Source of the DNA: Methylocystis sp.
GTDB lineage: Bacteria > Pseudomonadota > Alphaproteobacteria > Rhizobiales > Beijerinckiaceae
Assembly: GCA_002929055.1 (NCBI GenBank)
Contig: PERY01000003.1
Location: 1 to 64,000 of the forward strand
Direction of reading: 5' to 3'
Length of the DNA: 64,000 nucleotides
In this document: piece by piece, positions 17,476 to 26,363 of the stretch
Layout: each line of letters opens with the position of its first letter
How positions within the stretch are numbered: position 1 is the stretch's first letter
Translations under genes and position numbers: made by a program
The notes under the pieces: generated by a model
Told to the model about the DNA's origin: nothing
What the model saw: only the letters and a program-made list of their open reading frames with translations
The model's database searches: none

Positions 17476-18777
17476 TTACGGGATCGTCCCGCTCCTTTGC
17501 AACAGCGCAACATAAAACCCGTCCGTCCCGCTCGACGCGGGGGAAAGCCTGATCCCCGGCCCATGCTTTGACGCGAAGCGGGCGAGGTCGGGGAGCCCGG
17601 CTTTCTCGGCGATCTGCGCGCCGGGAAGACCCTGGAAATCAGGGTGGGCGGCCAGAAAGGCCGCAACCTGATCCTCGTTCTCGTCGCGCAGCAGCGAGCA
17701 GGTCACATAGGCGAGCCGCCCGCCCGGCTTCACGAAGCGCACGGCCTGCTCCAGCAGCGCGGTCTGCTCCTTCAGCCGCAGCTCGAGCGCGCCGGGCGCG
17801 AGGCGCCATTTGGCGTCGGGGTGGCGGCGCCAGGTGCCGCTTCCCGTGCAGGGGGCGTCGATAAGGACGAGATCGCAGCGGCCTGCGAGATCAGCCAGCA
17901 CGTCGGCCTTGCCCTTCGGCTGGCGCACCTGAATGTTGCGGGCGCCCGCGCGCTCCAGCCGCTCGTGGATGGGCATCAGGCGCCGGCCATCAGCGTCATA
18001 GGCGTAGAGCTGCCCCTTGTTGTGCATCTGCCCGGCCAGCGCCAGCGCCTTGCCGCCGCCGCCCGCGCAAAGGTCCAGAACCTGTTCGCCCGGCCCGGCG
18101 GCGCAGAGCAGCGCGGCGAGTTGTGAGGCTTCGTCCTGCGGTTCGACAAAGCCCTTCACATAGGCGGTCTCGGCGGGAAGCGCGGGGCCTCTGCCCTGCC
18201 CGGCCTCTATGCGCAGCCCGAGGGGCGAGAGCGGGGTCGGCGCGGGGTTGAGATGCGAGAGCTTCGCCAAAGCCTGCTCGCGGGAGCCTTTGAGAATATT
18301 GACGCGCAGGTCGACCGGCGCGCGAGCGGAAAGCGCCGCGCCTTCCTGCGCCGCGCGGTCGCCGAAGGCGGCTTCGAGCCGCCCGGCCAGCCACTCGGGG
18401 TAGTCGCCGCGCACATGGGCGGGCGCGTCGTCGAGCGTCGCGGTCTCAAGCCGGGCGCGCTCCTCGTCGGTCAGCAATGCAGGCGCATGCCCCTCGCCCG
18501 TGCAGAGCGCGGCGATCACGGCTGCGTCCATCCCGCGCGCCTCGCGTAGCGTGCCGAGCATCTGCGCCCGGGGCGTGTCGGCGCCCATGACCCAGACGGC
18601 GGAGGCCGCCTTCCGCATGGCGTCGAAGACGAGGCTCGCGATGGCGGCGCGGTCCCTGGACCCGGCGAAGCGGTGCGAAGCGCCCCAATCCTTCAGCGCC
18701 TCGGCGACAGGGCGGCGGCGCTGCGAGAGGTCGCCGAGAATTTCGATCGCGGCGGAGACATGGGCGGCGGGGATCAT
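17476..18777 (-). CDS. rsmB: RsmB/NOP2-family rRNA m5C methyltransferase
   Basis: A 433-residue S-adenosylmethionine-dependent RNA cytosine-5 methyltransferase. The Rossmann core has motif [15 protein letters not shown], the motif IV catalytic region [18 protein letters not shown] and motif [12 protein letters not shown] with the second conserved Cys. The N-terminal part resembles the NusB-like RNA-binding domain of RsmB, which methylates 16S rRNA C967, though that region is weakly conserved. Upstream of guaA on the same strand. Confidence 0.85.
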   Translation of the reverse strand: MIPAAHVSAAIEILGDLSQRRRPVAEALKDWGASHRFAGSRDRAAIASLVFDAMRKAASAVWVMGADTPRAQMLGTLREARGMDAAVIAALCTGEGHAPALLTDEERARLETATLDDAPAHVRGDYPEWLAGRLEAAFGDRAAQEGAALSARAPVDLRVNILKGSREQALAKLSHLNPAPTPLSPLGLRIEAGQGRGPALPAETAYVKGFVEPQDEASQLAALLCAAGPGEQVLDLCAGGGGKALALAGQMHNKGQLYAYDADGRRLMPIHERLERAGARNIQVRQPKGKADVLADLAGRCDLVLIDAPCTGSGTWRRHPDAKWRLAPGALELRLKEQTALLEQAVRFVKPGGRLAYVTCSLLRDENEDQVAAFLAAHPDFQGLPGAQIAEKAGLPDLARFASKHGPGIRLSPASSGTDGFYVALLQRSGTIP

Positions 18778-18898
18778 GTGCTAAGGATGCTTTCAGGGGA
18801 GGATTCGGGCGTGTGTCGCCCTGTTCACATAGGGTTCACCCGATGTGGACGACTGTCTCCCATGCGCAGCGATTGATTGCAACGGAGCGACGCGGGCG

Positions 18899-19426
18899 AT
18901 GCGATATCTGAAATTTGGAATTCTCCTCGTCGCAGGCGCGGCTCTCGCCGGATGCGCGCCCACCGCAGGCTACTACGGCGGCTATGGCTATGGACCCGGC
19001 CCTTATGGCGGAGGCTATGGCCGCGGCTACGGCTACGGCCCCGGCTTTCGCCCCGCGCCGTGGCGGCGCGGCGGCTATGGGGGATACGGCGGCTATGGCG
19101 GCGGCTACCCCGGCGGCTACGGGGGCCATACGGGCGGCTACTCTGGCGGCTATGGCCCTGGGAGGCCCTATGGCGCGCCCCCGTCCCCGGGTTATCCCCA
19201 GGGGCCGGGCGGACGCCCGCCAATGGGCGGCTATCCCGGCGGCGGCCCGCCTCAGGGCTTTCAGACCGGGGCGCCGGCGCCGCAGCCGTACGTGCAGCCT
19301 TCGCCCGCAGGGCGCCCATCCTTCGGCGGACCGTCGCCGCAGCCTGGCGCTTCCGTTGCAGCGCCCGCCGGGGCGCCCCGGCCCACGGGACTGTCGCCGC
19401 GCGGCCCCTGGGATGCGAATCGCTAA
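18899..19426 (+). CDS. Gly/Tyr/Pro-rich low-complexity lipoprotein
   Basis: A 175-residue protein. The start MRYLKFGILLVAGAALAGCAP is a lipoprotein signal with lipobox LAGC (Cys20). Residues 23-100 are almost wholly GGY/GYG repeats (about twenty Gly-Tyr pairs with interspersed Pro), and the rest is Pro/Gly/Gln-rich. Such glycine-tyrosine-rich lipoproteins occur at the surface of many Rhizobiales; function unknown, possibly cell-envelope structural. ATG 18899 sits at the signal peptide and has GGAG about 12 nt upstream. It converges with the methyltransferase gene. Confidence 0.7.
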   Translation: MRYLKFGILLVAGAALAGCAPTAGYYGGYGYGPGPYGGGYGRGYGYGPGFRPAPWRRGGYGGYGGYGGGYPGGYGGHTGGYSGGYGPGRPYGAPPSPGYPQGPGGRPPMGGYPGGGPPQGFQTGAPAPQPYVQPSPAGRPSFGGPSPQPGASVAAPAGAPRPTGLSPRGPWDANR

Positions 19427-19462
19427 ACGGCTTCAGGCGCCATCATTCCGGATGGGCCGGAC

Positions 19463-22400
19463 TTACTGATCCAGCAGGCGCGCAACGAGCGAGTCGATCT
19501 CCTGCGCGACGCCCGCCCCGAGCAGCGCGTCGCGCACCATCTTGCGCGCGCGCTGGAATTTCACGCTCTCGGGCAGATCAACTGCGGCGGCGATCTTCTC
19601 CGCCTTCGCCGCCGCTTTCGCGAGGTCGGCATGGGTCTTGTCCTTGCCGTCGTAGCGCGGGATCGGGAGGTTGAAGACGACCTTGTCGAAATCTCGCGCG
19701 CCCCATTGCCCGCGCGATTGCCATTGCGCGGCGCGGGCGCGTGTTGTTTCACTGTTGAAAATGGCGGCGAGGTAGCGCGCTTCGCCTTCGGTGGCGACCG
19801 TGGCCCAGTAAAGTTTGTGATCGATGACGTAGGCGGGGTCGCGAATGACGCAGGCGGCGAGAAGCGTTCCCGCTTTTGCGTAGACCACTCGGAGCTTTGA
19901 ACTCGGGAATTGGGAAGCTAGTTTTCCGTAATAATCCCACTGTTGGACCAGGCTCATCTCAGATGGGCGATGGGCGTTCCAAACCCTCTCCGCCTTCCGC
20001 ATCCAGTCGTTGAGGCCGTCATGGCCCCGGTTGAGCGCGGCTTCGGCGTCGAGAACCTCGCCCGTGTCGTCGACTGGGATCACCGCCTCGAAAGGGGCCC
20101 ACACGCGATACGGCAGAATGCTTTCGCCAAGCAGCGCCGGTCGCAGAAACTCGATTTCGACCTTGCCTTCCAGCGCGGGCAGAGTTTTCCAAGGCGGCTT
20201 CTCTTGCGACGACGATCGGCTGCGGATCGCAGGCGCGGAGGGGTCTGGCCCCAGCCGTCCCATCTGCCTTCGTTCAACGAAACAAAGCTTGCGCGGATAA
20301 AGCGTCGCCCCGTCGCGAAAAAGTTTTCGATAAGCCGACCCGCCCGTGAACAACCCTTCGGCGGGCCTTGGCGCATTTTCAACGGCCTTGAACTTCCCCT
20401 CCGCGATCAGCCGGTCAACCAGCTCCTCCGGCGCATCGCGCATCGGCAGCGCGCCGGAATAGAGGCGCGCCGTCTCCGGCACGGCGCGCGAGGTGGCGCG
20501 GCGGCGGCCGAGCAGCACGCATGACGGCACGGGAAAGAGCGGCTGCACGTCGTCGTTCATCGCCCAGGCCGCGTCCCACTGGATGCAGGTCGGATGAAAG
20601 GAGCCGCGCCGCAGCGGCTCGAATTGTCCGCGGGTCAGCGCGGCCATCGGCAGCACGAAGCCGATGCGCCCGCCGCCATGCAGATAAAGCGAGACGGCGC
20701 GCGTCGTGAAGAGCGCGCTAAGATCGTTCTGGGTGGCGAATTTGCCGCCGACGAAAACCTTTGCGGCCCGCGCCAGCTCCTTGAAGCGCTTCTGCAGATC
20801 AGGGCTCATATGTCGATAGGCGACCCAGGGCGGATTGCCGACGAGCACATGCGCCCAGCCGTCGCCGGACGAAAAGGCGAGCGGACGGGAGAGATTGCGC
20901 GCCACATAGGCCCAGACCGAATCGCGGCCCTCGCGCCGCAGGCTGTCCATCGTCACATAGGTCTTGCCGAGGTCGTCGATCGCGAGCAATTGCTCATGCG
21001 TGATGTCGGCCTTGTAGAACTGCTCGGTGATGCGGCGCAGCGCCGTCTCGATCTGCGCGCGCGTCATCCCCTGTTCCGAGCCTGTCCGCATCCGCTCGAT
21101 CGCCTTGTCGAAAAGCGCCGGTTCACGGCAGAACGTCGCCGGAAAGTCGAGCTGCTGGCGCCCCTTCTCGTCCCGCTCGCCGCTCTTGCCCTCGCCGGCG
21201 GGCGGAGGCGGCACGCGGATCGTCAGTTCCTCGCCCGCCAGAAACTGCGAGATCGAAAGCTGCATCGCGTCGCCGAGGTAAACGGGCACATGTATCTCGC
21301 CCGCGCGCACCGTGAGCGCGGGGGCCAAAGCGAGAAGATAGGTGACGCGCGCAATGATGACGGCGACGGGATGGATGTCCATGCCGCACACATGCTGTGA
21401 GATTTCGAGCGCGCGCCGCTTCTTGTCGATGCCAGCGTCTTCCGCCTCCTCGAGAAAAAGCCGGATGGCGTGAAAGAGGAATGTTCCGGAGCCGCAGGCG
21501 GGATCGAGCACGCGCTGTTGCAGCGGGTTTGTGACGCTCGCCTTCACCACCTTCGCCGCCAGCCAGTCCGGGGTGTAATATTCGCCCAGACCGTGGCGCT
21601 CGTCGCGGTCGATGAGCGACTCGTAGAGAATCTTGAGAATATCCGTTTGCACTTCCGCCAGACGGAAGCGCCGGACATGCGCCATGATCCGGCGCACCAG
21701 CGCCTCCCCCGCCGGGGCCGCCACGACCCAATCGAAGAAGTCGCTCTCGACCGCGCCATTGATGCCGGCGGCCACAAAGGCGTCTCCGCCGAGCAGGCTC
21801 TTCGGCTCGTCTTCGCGCAGCCCGGTGACCGCCAGCGCGACGCATTTCGCGACGACGACGAGAAAACTGTGCTGACGCCAAAGCGCTTCGTTGTCGACGT
21901 CGCGCCCGTAAACCAGCTTCAAAAGCTCGGACCACAATTGGCGCTTGAGATAAACGGCGGGGTCGGATTTCAGTCGATCCCACAGGGCGGTCAGCTCCGC
22001 GTCCGCGCGGCGGAAGGCGAGCGAATCCCGTCCGAGTTCCGCGCGGATCGTGAGCGGGTCCGGCGCAAGCGACACTTTCAGCGCCACGACGCCGTCGAGC
22101 CATGCAAGAAATTCGCCCGGCTTCTCCGGATCGAGAGTCGTTTCCTTGACTTTGAGCAACTGGCCCTCGGAAAGCTCGCAGGCGATCCATTTCAGGCCGT
22201 CCGAGGCGAGGCCGACGAACCTCTCGCCCGTCTCCTGCTCGCGATTCGCCAGATAACGCGGCAGTTGTTCGGCGACGTCGCGCCACTCGCGATCGATATC
22301 CCGCTTGGCCTCGAAGATGGTGCGCCCGATCAAGGCGTCGATGCGGCTCTTGATTTCGATGCGCGCCTCGAACCGCACATCCGCCAGCGCGACGCCAAAT

Positions 22401-22498
22401 TCCTCCACCAGCAATTGGCGAAAATCCGCTTTGACCGCATCGTGATCGGCGGGGCGCTTCGCCAGGCTTCTCAGCAAATCTGTGGTTTTGGGGTTCAC
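19463..22498 (-). CDS. Single-chain type IIG-like restriction-modification enzyme
   Basis: About 1011 residues. The N-terminal 100 residues contain a PD-(D/E)XK-like nuclease signature (RIDALIGRTIFEAKRDID, with Asp and Glu-Ala-Lys). The methyltransferase core has motif I DPACGSGTFLFHA and motif IV NPPWVAY, so it methylates adenine N6, preceded by a helical region ending GLGEYYTPDWLA that is typical of Eco57I and MmeI-like enzymes. The C-terminal third would be the target recognition domain. No separate R, M or S gene is nearby. GTG 22498 has AGGGGA upstream; a TTG at 22528 is also possible. It lies 40 bp after glpX, in the same direction. Confidence 0.75.
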   Translation of the reverse strand: MNPKTTDLLRSLAKRPADHDAVKADFRQLLVEEFGVALADVRFEARIEIKSRIDALIGRTIFEAKRDIDREWRDVAEQLPRYLANREQETGERFVGLASDGLKWIACELSEGQLLKVKETTLDPEKPGEFLAWLDGVVALKVSLAPDPLTIRAELGRDSLAFRRADAELTALWDRLKSDPAVYLKRQLWSELLKLVYGRDVDNEALWRQHSFLVVVAKCVALAVTGLREDEPKSLLGGDAFVAAGINGAVESDFFDWVVAAPAGEALVRRIMAHVRRFRLAEVQTDILKILYESLIDRDERHGLGEYYTPDWLAAKVVKASVTNPLQQRVLDPACGSGTFLFHAIRLFLEEAEDAGIDKKRRALEISQHVCGMDIHPVAVIIARVTYLLALAPALTVRAGEIHVPVYLGDAMQLSISQFLAGEELTIRVPPPPAGEGKSGERDEKGRQQLDFPATFCREPALFDKAIERMRTGSEQGMTRAQIETALRRITEQFYKADITHEQLLAIDDLGKTYVTMDSLRREGRDSVWAYVARNLSRPLAFSSGDGWAHVLVGNPPWVAYRHMSPDLQKRFKELARAAKVFVGGKFATQNDLSALFTTRAVSLYLHGGGRIGFVLPMAALTRGQFEPLRRGSFHPTCIQWDAAWAMNDDVQPLFPVPSCVLLGRRRATSRAVPETARLYSGALPMRDAPEELVDRLIAEGKFKAVENAPRPAEGLFTGGSAYRKLFRDGATLYPRKLCFVERRQMGRLGPDPSAPAIRSRSSSQEKPPWKTLPALEGKVEIEFLRPALLGESILPYRVWAPFEAVIPVDDTGEVLDAEAALNRGHDGLNDWMRKAERVWNAHRPSEMSLVQQWDYYGKLASQFPSSKLRVVYAKAGTLLAACVIRDPAYVIDHKLYWATVATEGEARYLAAIFNSETTRARAAQWQSRGQWGARDFDKVVFNLPIPRYDGKDKTHADLAKAAAKAEKIAAAVDLPESVKFQRARKMVRDALLGAGVAQEIDSLVARLLDQ

Positions 22499-22538
22499 CC
22501 GCAGCAATCCCCTGCAATCGACGAGCAACCGGCTCGAT

Positions 22539-23525
22539 TCAAACCTCTCGGCCCGCCGCCCTGCGGCGGGCGCCGATACGGCGCACCGTGCCGGTGGCGG
22601 AACGGTAGACGAGCGTCTGCGTCTCGACGCGGCCCTTGTCGAAGACCACGCCGTCGACGAGCGGACCGTTGGTGACGCCCGTGACGCAGACGACCACGTC
22701 GCCCGTCACCATGTCCGTCACGCCATATTTCTTGCCCGGATCGGTGAGGCCGTGGCGCAAGGCGCGGATGCGCTGCTCCGCGCTCTCGAGAACGAGGCGG
22801 GCCTGCATCTGGCCGCCGGCGCAACGCAGCACCGCCGCCGCGAGCACGCCCTCGGGGGCCCCGCCGCGGCCCAGATACATGTCGACGCCGGTCTCCGCCG
22901 GATCGGTGACGAAGGCGATGCCCGCAACGTCGCCGTCGGTGATGAGCCGCACGCAGGCGCCCGCCTTGCGGCACTTGGAGATGATCTCCGCGTGGCGCGG
23001 CCGGTCGAGCACGCAGACCGTGATCTCGCCCGGCGCGACGCCCTTGGCCTGCGCGAGCGCGCGCACATTTTCGGCCGGATCGCGGTCGAGATCGACGAGC
23101 CCTTCGGGATAGCCGGGGCCGATGGCGATCTTGTCCATGTAGGATTCGGGCGCGTGCAAGAGCGCGCCCGACGATGCGGCGGCCGCGATGGCGATCGAAC
23201 CCGGCATGTCCTTGGCGCAGAGAGTCGCGCCTTCGAGCGGCGCGACGGCGAGTTCGACATGCGGCCCCGACGCGCCGATCTCTTCGCCGACATAGAGCTT
23301 CGAGACTCCGTCCCCCTCGCCCTCGCCGATGACGATGCGGCCGCGCACCGGAAGGCGCGCCAGCTCCTCATGCATCGCCTCGACGGCGGCGCGGTCCGCA
23401 GCCATTTCGTCGCCGCGACCGCGCAGGCGCGCGGCGGCGACGGCGGCGCGCTCGGTCGCGCGCGCGAGTTCGATGGTGAGGAAACGTTCCACCGCCGCCG
23501 CGTCCAACCGGGGCTCCTGCGGCAT
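22539..23525 (-). CDS. glpX: Class II fructose-1,6-bisphosphatase
   Basis: A 328-residue GlpX-family enzyme hydrolysing fructose 1,6-bisphosphate (in methylotrophs and autotrophs often also sedoheptulose 1,7-bisphosphate). Motifs: VIGEGEGDG for metal and substrate binding, VAPLEGATLCA, and GRGGAPEGVLAAA. ATG 23525 is 19 bp from the hom stop; the longer frame upstream runs into hom and is not coding. Coupling hom-glpX is common in alphaproteobacteria. Confidence 0.93.
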   Translation of the reverse strand: MPQEPRLDAAAVERFLTIELARATERAAVAAARLRGRGDEMAADRAAVEAMHEELARLPVRGRIVIGEGEGDGVSKLYVGEEIGASGPHVELAVAPLEGATLCAKDMPGSIAIAAAASSGALLHAPESYMDKIAIGPGYPEGLVDLDRDPAENVRALAQAKGVAPGEITVCVLDRPRHAEIISKCRKAGACVRLITDGDVAGIAFVTDPAETGVDMYLGRGGAPEGVLAAAVLRCAGGQMQARLVLESAEQRIRALRHGLTDPGKKYGVTDMVTGDVVVCVTGVTNGPLVDGVVFDKGRVETQTLVYRSATGTVRRIGARRRAAGREV

Positions 23526-23544
23526 TTGCGCTTTTCGCGCCGTG

Positions 23545-24843
23545 TTATTCGCGCTCAATTCGGATGACCTGTGCACGCGACACGATGGTGCCGTCCTGGA
23601 AGATGAGATCGAGCGCCTCGCGCACGAGATGCTCGCTGGTGGCGTGGGTGATGAGGATGACGTCCACGCAGGCGCCGGGCGCGCCGCGCTGGCCGCGCTG
23701 CATGATGCTCTCGAGCGAAATCTTGCGCTCCGCCATGCGCGTCGCAATCTTGGCGAAGGCGCCGGCGACGTCGCGGACGGACATGCGGATGTAATAGCCG
23801 CCCTCGTGCCGGCGCATCGGCGTGCGCTTCATTTCGGCAAGCCGGTTCGACGGCAATCCGAAGGGCGCGGAACGGATGCCCTTCGCAATGTCGGCGATGT
23901 CGGCCACGACTGCGGAGGCGGTCGCGTCGCCGCCCGCGCCGGGGCCGACGAGGGTCAGCTCATGCACGGCGTCGGCGTCGATGGTCACGGCGTTGAGCAC
24001 GCCCATCACCTGCGCGATCGCGGAATTCTTGCTCACCATCGTCGGATGGACGCGCTGCTCCACGCCGTCCGCCGTGCGCTGCGCGACGCCTAGCAGCTTG
24101 ATGCGGAAGCCGAGTTCGTCCGCCGCCTCGATGTCGGCGAGCGAGACGCGCTCGATGCCTTCGATGTCTATCGACTCGGCGGAGATTCGCGCCCCGAAGG
24201 CGAGCGATGTGAGGATCGAGAGCTTATGCGCCGTGTCGAAGCCGCCGATGTCGAAAGTCGGGTCCGCTTCGGCGTAGCCGAGCTTTTGCGCCTCCTTGAG
24301 GCATTCCTCGAAAGAGAGCTGCTCACGCTCCATGCGCGAGAGGATGTAGTTGCAGGTGCCGTTGAGAATGCCGTAGACGCGCTCGATCGAATTGCCGGCG
24401 AGCCCCTCGCGCAGCGTCTTGACGATCGGAATGCCGCCCGCGACCGAAGCCTCGAAGGCGAGCGCTACATGCTTCTCCTCGGCGAGCTGCGACAGATGCA
24501 GGCCATGGGCGGCGAGCAGCGCCTTATTGGCGGTGACGACGGACTTACTGTGGGCGAGCGCCGTCTCGACGCTGGCGCGCGCCGGGCCTTCGGCGCCGCC
24601 GATCAATTCGACGAAAAGGTCGATCTTTTCCGACGCCGCGAGTTTCACCGGATCGGCGAAGAATTCGGCGCCGGAAAAATCGGCGTCGCGCTTCTTGGCC
24701 TGATCGCGCGCCGAGACCCCCGCGACCACGATCCGGCGGCCGGTTCGCGCCGTCAGCGCCTCCGCCTGTCGGTGGAGAAGCCGCGCCACCGCCGCGCCGA
24801 CGGTGCCGAGCCCCGCGATGCCGACGCGCAAAATCTCCGACAT
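23545..24843 (-). CDS. hom: Homoserine dehydrogenase
   Basis: A 432-residue NAD(P)-dependent enzyme reducing aspartate semialdehyde to homoserine for threonine and methionine synthesis. The N-terminal Rossmann motif is GIAGLGTVGAAVARLL; the catalytic region carries GILNGTCNYILSRM, GYAEADPTFDIGGFD; the C-terminal ACT domain (about residues 350-430) suggests allosteric control, probably by threonine. It begins the leftward hom-glpX transcription unit and diverges from the small metal-binding protein gene with a 196-bp promoter region. Confidence 0.95.
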   Translation of the reverse strand: MSEILRVGIAGLGTVGAAVARLLHRQAEALTARTGRRIVVAGVSARDQAKKRDADFSGAEFFADPVKLAASEKIDLFVELIGGAEGPARASVETALAHSKSVVTANKALLAAHGLHLSQLAEEKHVALAFEASVAGGIPIVKTLREGLAGNSIERVYGILNGTCNYILSRMEREQLSFEECLKEAQKLGYAEADPTFDIGGFDTAHKLSILTSLAFGARISAESIDIEGIERVSLADIEAADELGFRIKLLGVAQRTADGVEQRVHPTMVSKNSAIAQVMGVLNAVTIDADAVHELTLVGPGAGGDATASAVVADIADIAKGIRSAPFGLPSNRLAEMKRTPMRRHEGGYYIRMSVRDVAGAFAKIATRMAERKISLESIMQRGQRGAPGACVDVILITHATSEHLVREALDLIFQDGTIVSRAQVIRIERE

Positions 24844-25039
24844 TTCGACCTTTCCGAGGAAGCGACGCCGCCGGACGGTTCCGGGGCCTGAGCGGCAGCC
24901 TTGTGCACGATTCCAGGGGGTGGATCAAGGAAGGGCCGCAGGCGAGGCCGGGCTCCTGGCCTTGTCTCGCCGCTGGACCCGCCCCACTCTCAAGGCGGAG
25001 GCCGGACGCCGGTCCGGCGAAACTGGGGGAGGATCGCTT

Positions 25040-25396
25040 ATGAAGAATGCAACGGCAGCCGCGCTGATCGGCCTTGCGCTGGCCTTTGCGCCCGTCGCCG
25101 CGCAGGCGGGGATCGGGGCGCATCTCGCCGCCGCGATGGAGCACACGGAGGAAGCCATCTCCGACGACGTGAAGGCGGACTCCAAGGAGATCGTGATCCA
25201 CCTGCGCAGCGCGCTCGGCCATGCCCGCGAGGCGCTGCACGAGAAGGCGATAGAGGCCGACCGCAAGGCCAACAAGATCATTCACGAGGCCATCCGCCTG
25301 CTGAAGAAGGCGGAAGCGCGCGCGCGTTTCGGCGACGCCGACGGCGCGGTCAAACATTCGACGGCCGCGCTGGCCGAGATGAAGAAGGTTCAGTAA
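25040..25396 (+). CDS. SmbP-like small periplasmic metal-binding protein
   Basis: A 118-residue protein with signal peptide MKNATAAALIGLALAFAPVAAQA. The mature 95 residues are all helix with regularly spaced His (MEHTEE, IVIHLRSALGHAREALHEKA, IIHEAI, VKHSTAAL). This is the pattern of SmbP, the copper-binding four-helix protein first isolated from Nitrosomonas europaea. Likely role: periplasmic copper or divalent metal buffering. ATG 25040 follows a GGAGG 6-10 nt upstream; it is followed by a bidirectional terminator and converges on petC. Confidence 0.75.
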   Translation: MKNATAAALIGLALAFAPVAAQAGIGAHLAAAMEHTEEAISDDVKADSKEIVIHLRSALGHAREALHEKAIEADRKANKIIHEAIRLLKKAEARARFGDADGAVKHSTAALAEMKKVQ

Positions 25397-25419
25397 GGGC
25401 GCTGCGGCTTTTCAAAAGA

Positions 25420-25453
25420 AAGAGCCCCGCAAGCGGAAGCTCGCGGGGCTCTT
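25420..25453. terminator. Bidirectional terminator between smbP-like gene and petC
   Basis: Perfect 11-bp stem AAGAGCCCCGC/GCGGGGCTCTT with a 12-nt loop, flanked on the left by an A-rich stretch (TTTTCAAAAGAA) and on the right by TTCAAAAA. The A-rich flank upstream gives a T run for minus-strand transcripts. It separates two convergent genes. Confidence 0.8.
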
Positions 25454-25477
25454 CAAAAATGAGAATGGAGGAGGCGC

Positions 25478-26329
25478 TCAGTGCGCCACGTTCGACCAGA
25501 TCTTGCGCTTGGTGAAATAGAGCAAGCCGGCGAAAACGATCAGGAAGGAGATGACGCCCAGCCCGATCCGCTTCCTCGCCTCGAGATGCGGCTCCGCCAC
25601 CCACATCATGAAGGCGGTGACGTCCCGCGCGTATTGATCGACCGTCTGCGGCGCGCCGTCGTCATAGGTCACGGCCCCGTCGGAGAGTGGCGGCGGCATG
25701 CCGATGCGGTTGCCGGCCATATAGGCGTTGTAATACTGACCGTCCGGGATCTTCATATCGTGCGGCGGCTCGCTATAGCCCTTCAGAAGCGAGGCGACAT
25801 AGTCGACGCCATGCTCCTGATAGGAGAAGCCCGGAATCGCGTCGAACAGGAAGGTCGGAAAGCCGCGCCCATAGCCGCGCGCCTTCACGAGAACCGACAT
25901 GTCCGGCGGATAGGCGCCTGACATGGCGGCGCGCGCCGCCTGCTCATTGGCGAAGGGCGGCGGGACGCGGTCGCTCGGCCGCGCCGGGCGCTCGAAATAC
26001 TCGCCCGAGTCGTTGGGGCCGTCCCTGACCTTGTAGCTCGCGGCCAGCTCGACAACTTCCTTCTCGCTGAACTCCGGCCCGCCCGGTTGGCTGAGGTTTC
26101 GGAAGGCGAGTAGTTTGACTGAGTGGCAGGTCGAGCAGACTTCCTTGTAGACCTTGAAGCCGCGCCGCAGTTGCGCCCGGTCGAACCGGCCGAGGGCGCC
26201 GGCGAAACTCCACTCGTGCGCCTCCGGTCTCTTTTCGTGATGCCCGGATTCCGCAAGCGCAGGCGCTGCGAGGAAGGACATCAACAGGGCCGCGCCCGAA
26301 AGGCAGGAGACAAAAAGTCGGCGCTTCAT
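25478..26329 (-). CDS. petC: Cytochrome c1 of the bc1 complex
   Basis: A 283-residue protein: signal peptide MKRRLFVSCLSGAALLMSF, haem motif CSTCHSV, the axial Met region RIGMPPPLSDG and a C-terminal membrane anchor (IGLGVISFLIVFAGLLYFTKRKIW). Last gene of petABC; transfers electrons from the Rieske protein to a soluble cytochrome c. ATG 26329 chosen for the signal peptide; the frame continues upstream into the end of petB. The protein is the standalone form, not a cytochrome b-c1 fusion as in Bradyrhizobium. Confidence 0.95.
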   Translation of the reverse strand: MKRRLFVSCLSGAALLMSFLAAPALAESGHHEKRPEAHEWSFAGALGRFDRAQLRRGFKVYKEVCSTCHSVKLLAFRNLSQPGGPEFSEKEVVELAASYKVRDGPNDSGEYFERPARPSDRVPPPFANEQAARAAMSGAYPPDMSVLVKARGYGRGFPTFLFDAIPGFSYQEHGVDYVASLLKGYSEPPHDMKIPDGQYYNAYMAGNRIGMPPPLSDGAVTYDDGAPQTVDQYARDVTAFMMWVAEPHLEARKRIGLGVISFLIVFAGLLYFTKRKIWSNVAH

Positions 26330-26363
26330 GGAAGAGTCCTGATCGCGAAACATGAGAAGCCCG

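Noticed and set aside
18960..19170. Short tandem repeats that look like a CRISPR or minisatellite
   Set aside because: They are GGC/TAT codon repeats of the Gly-Tyr-rich lipoprotein, with no regular spacer structure.
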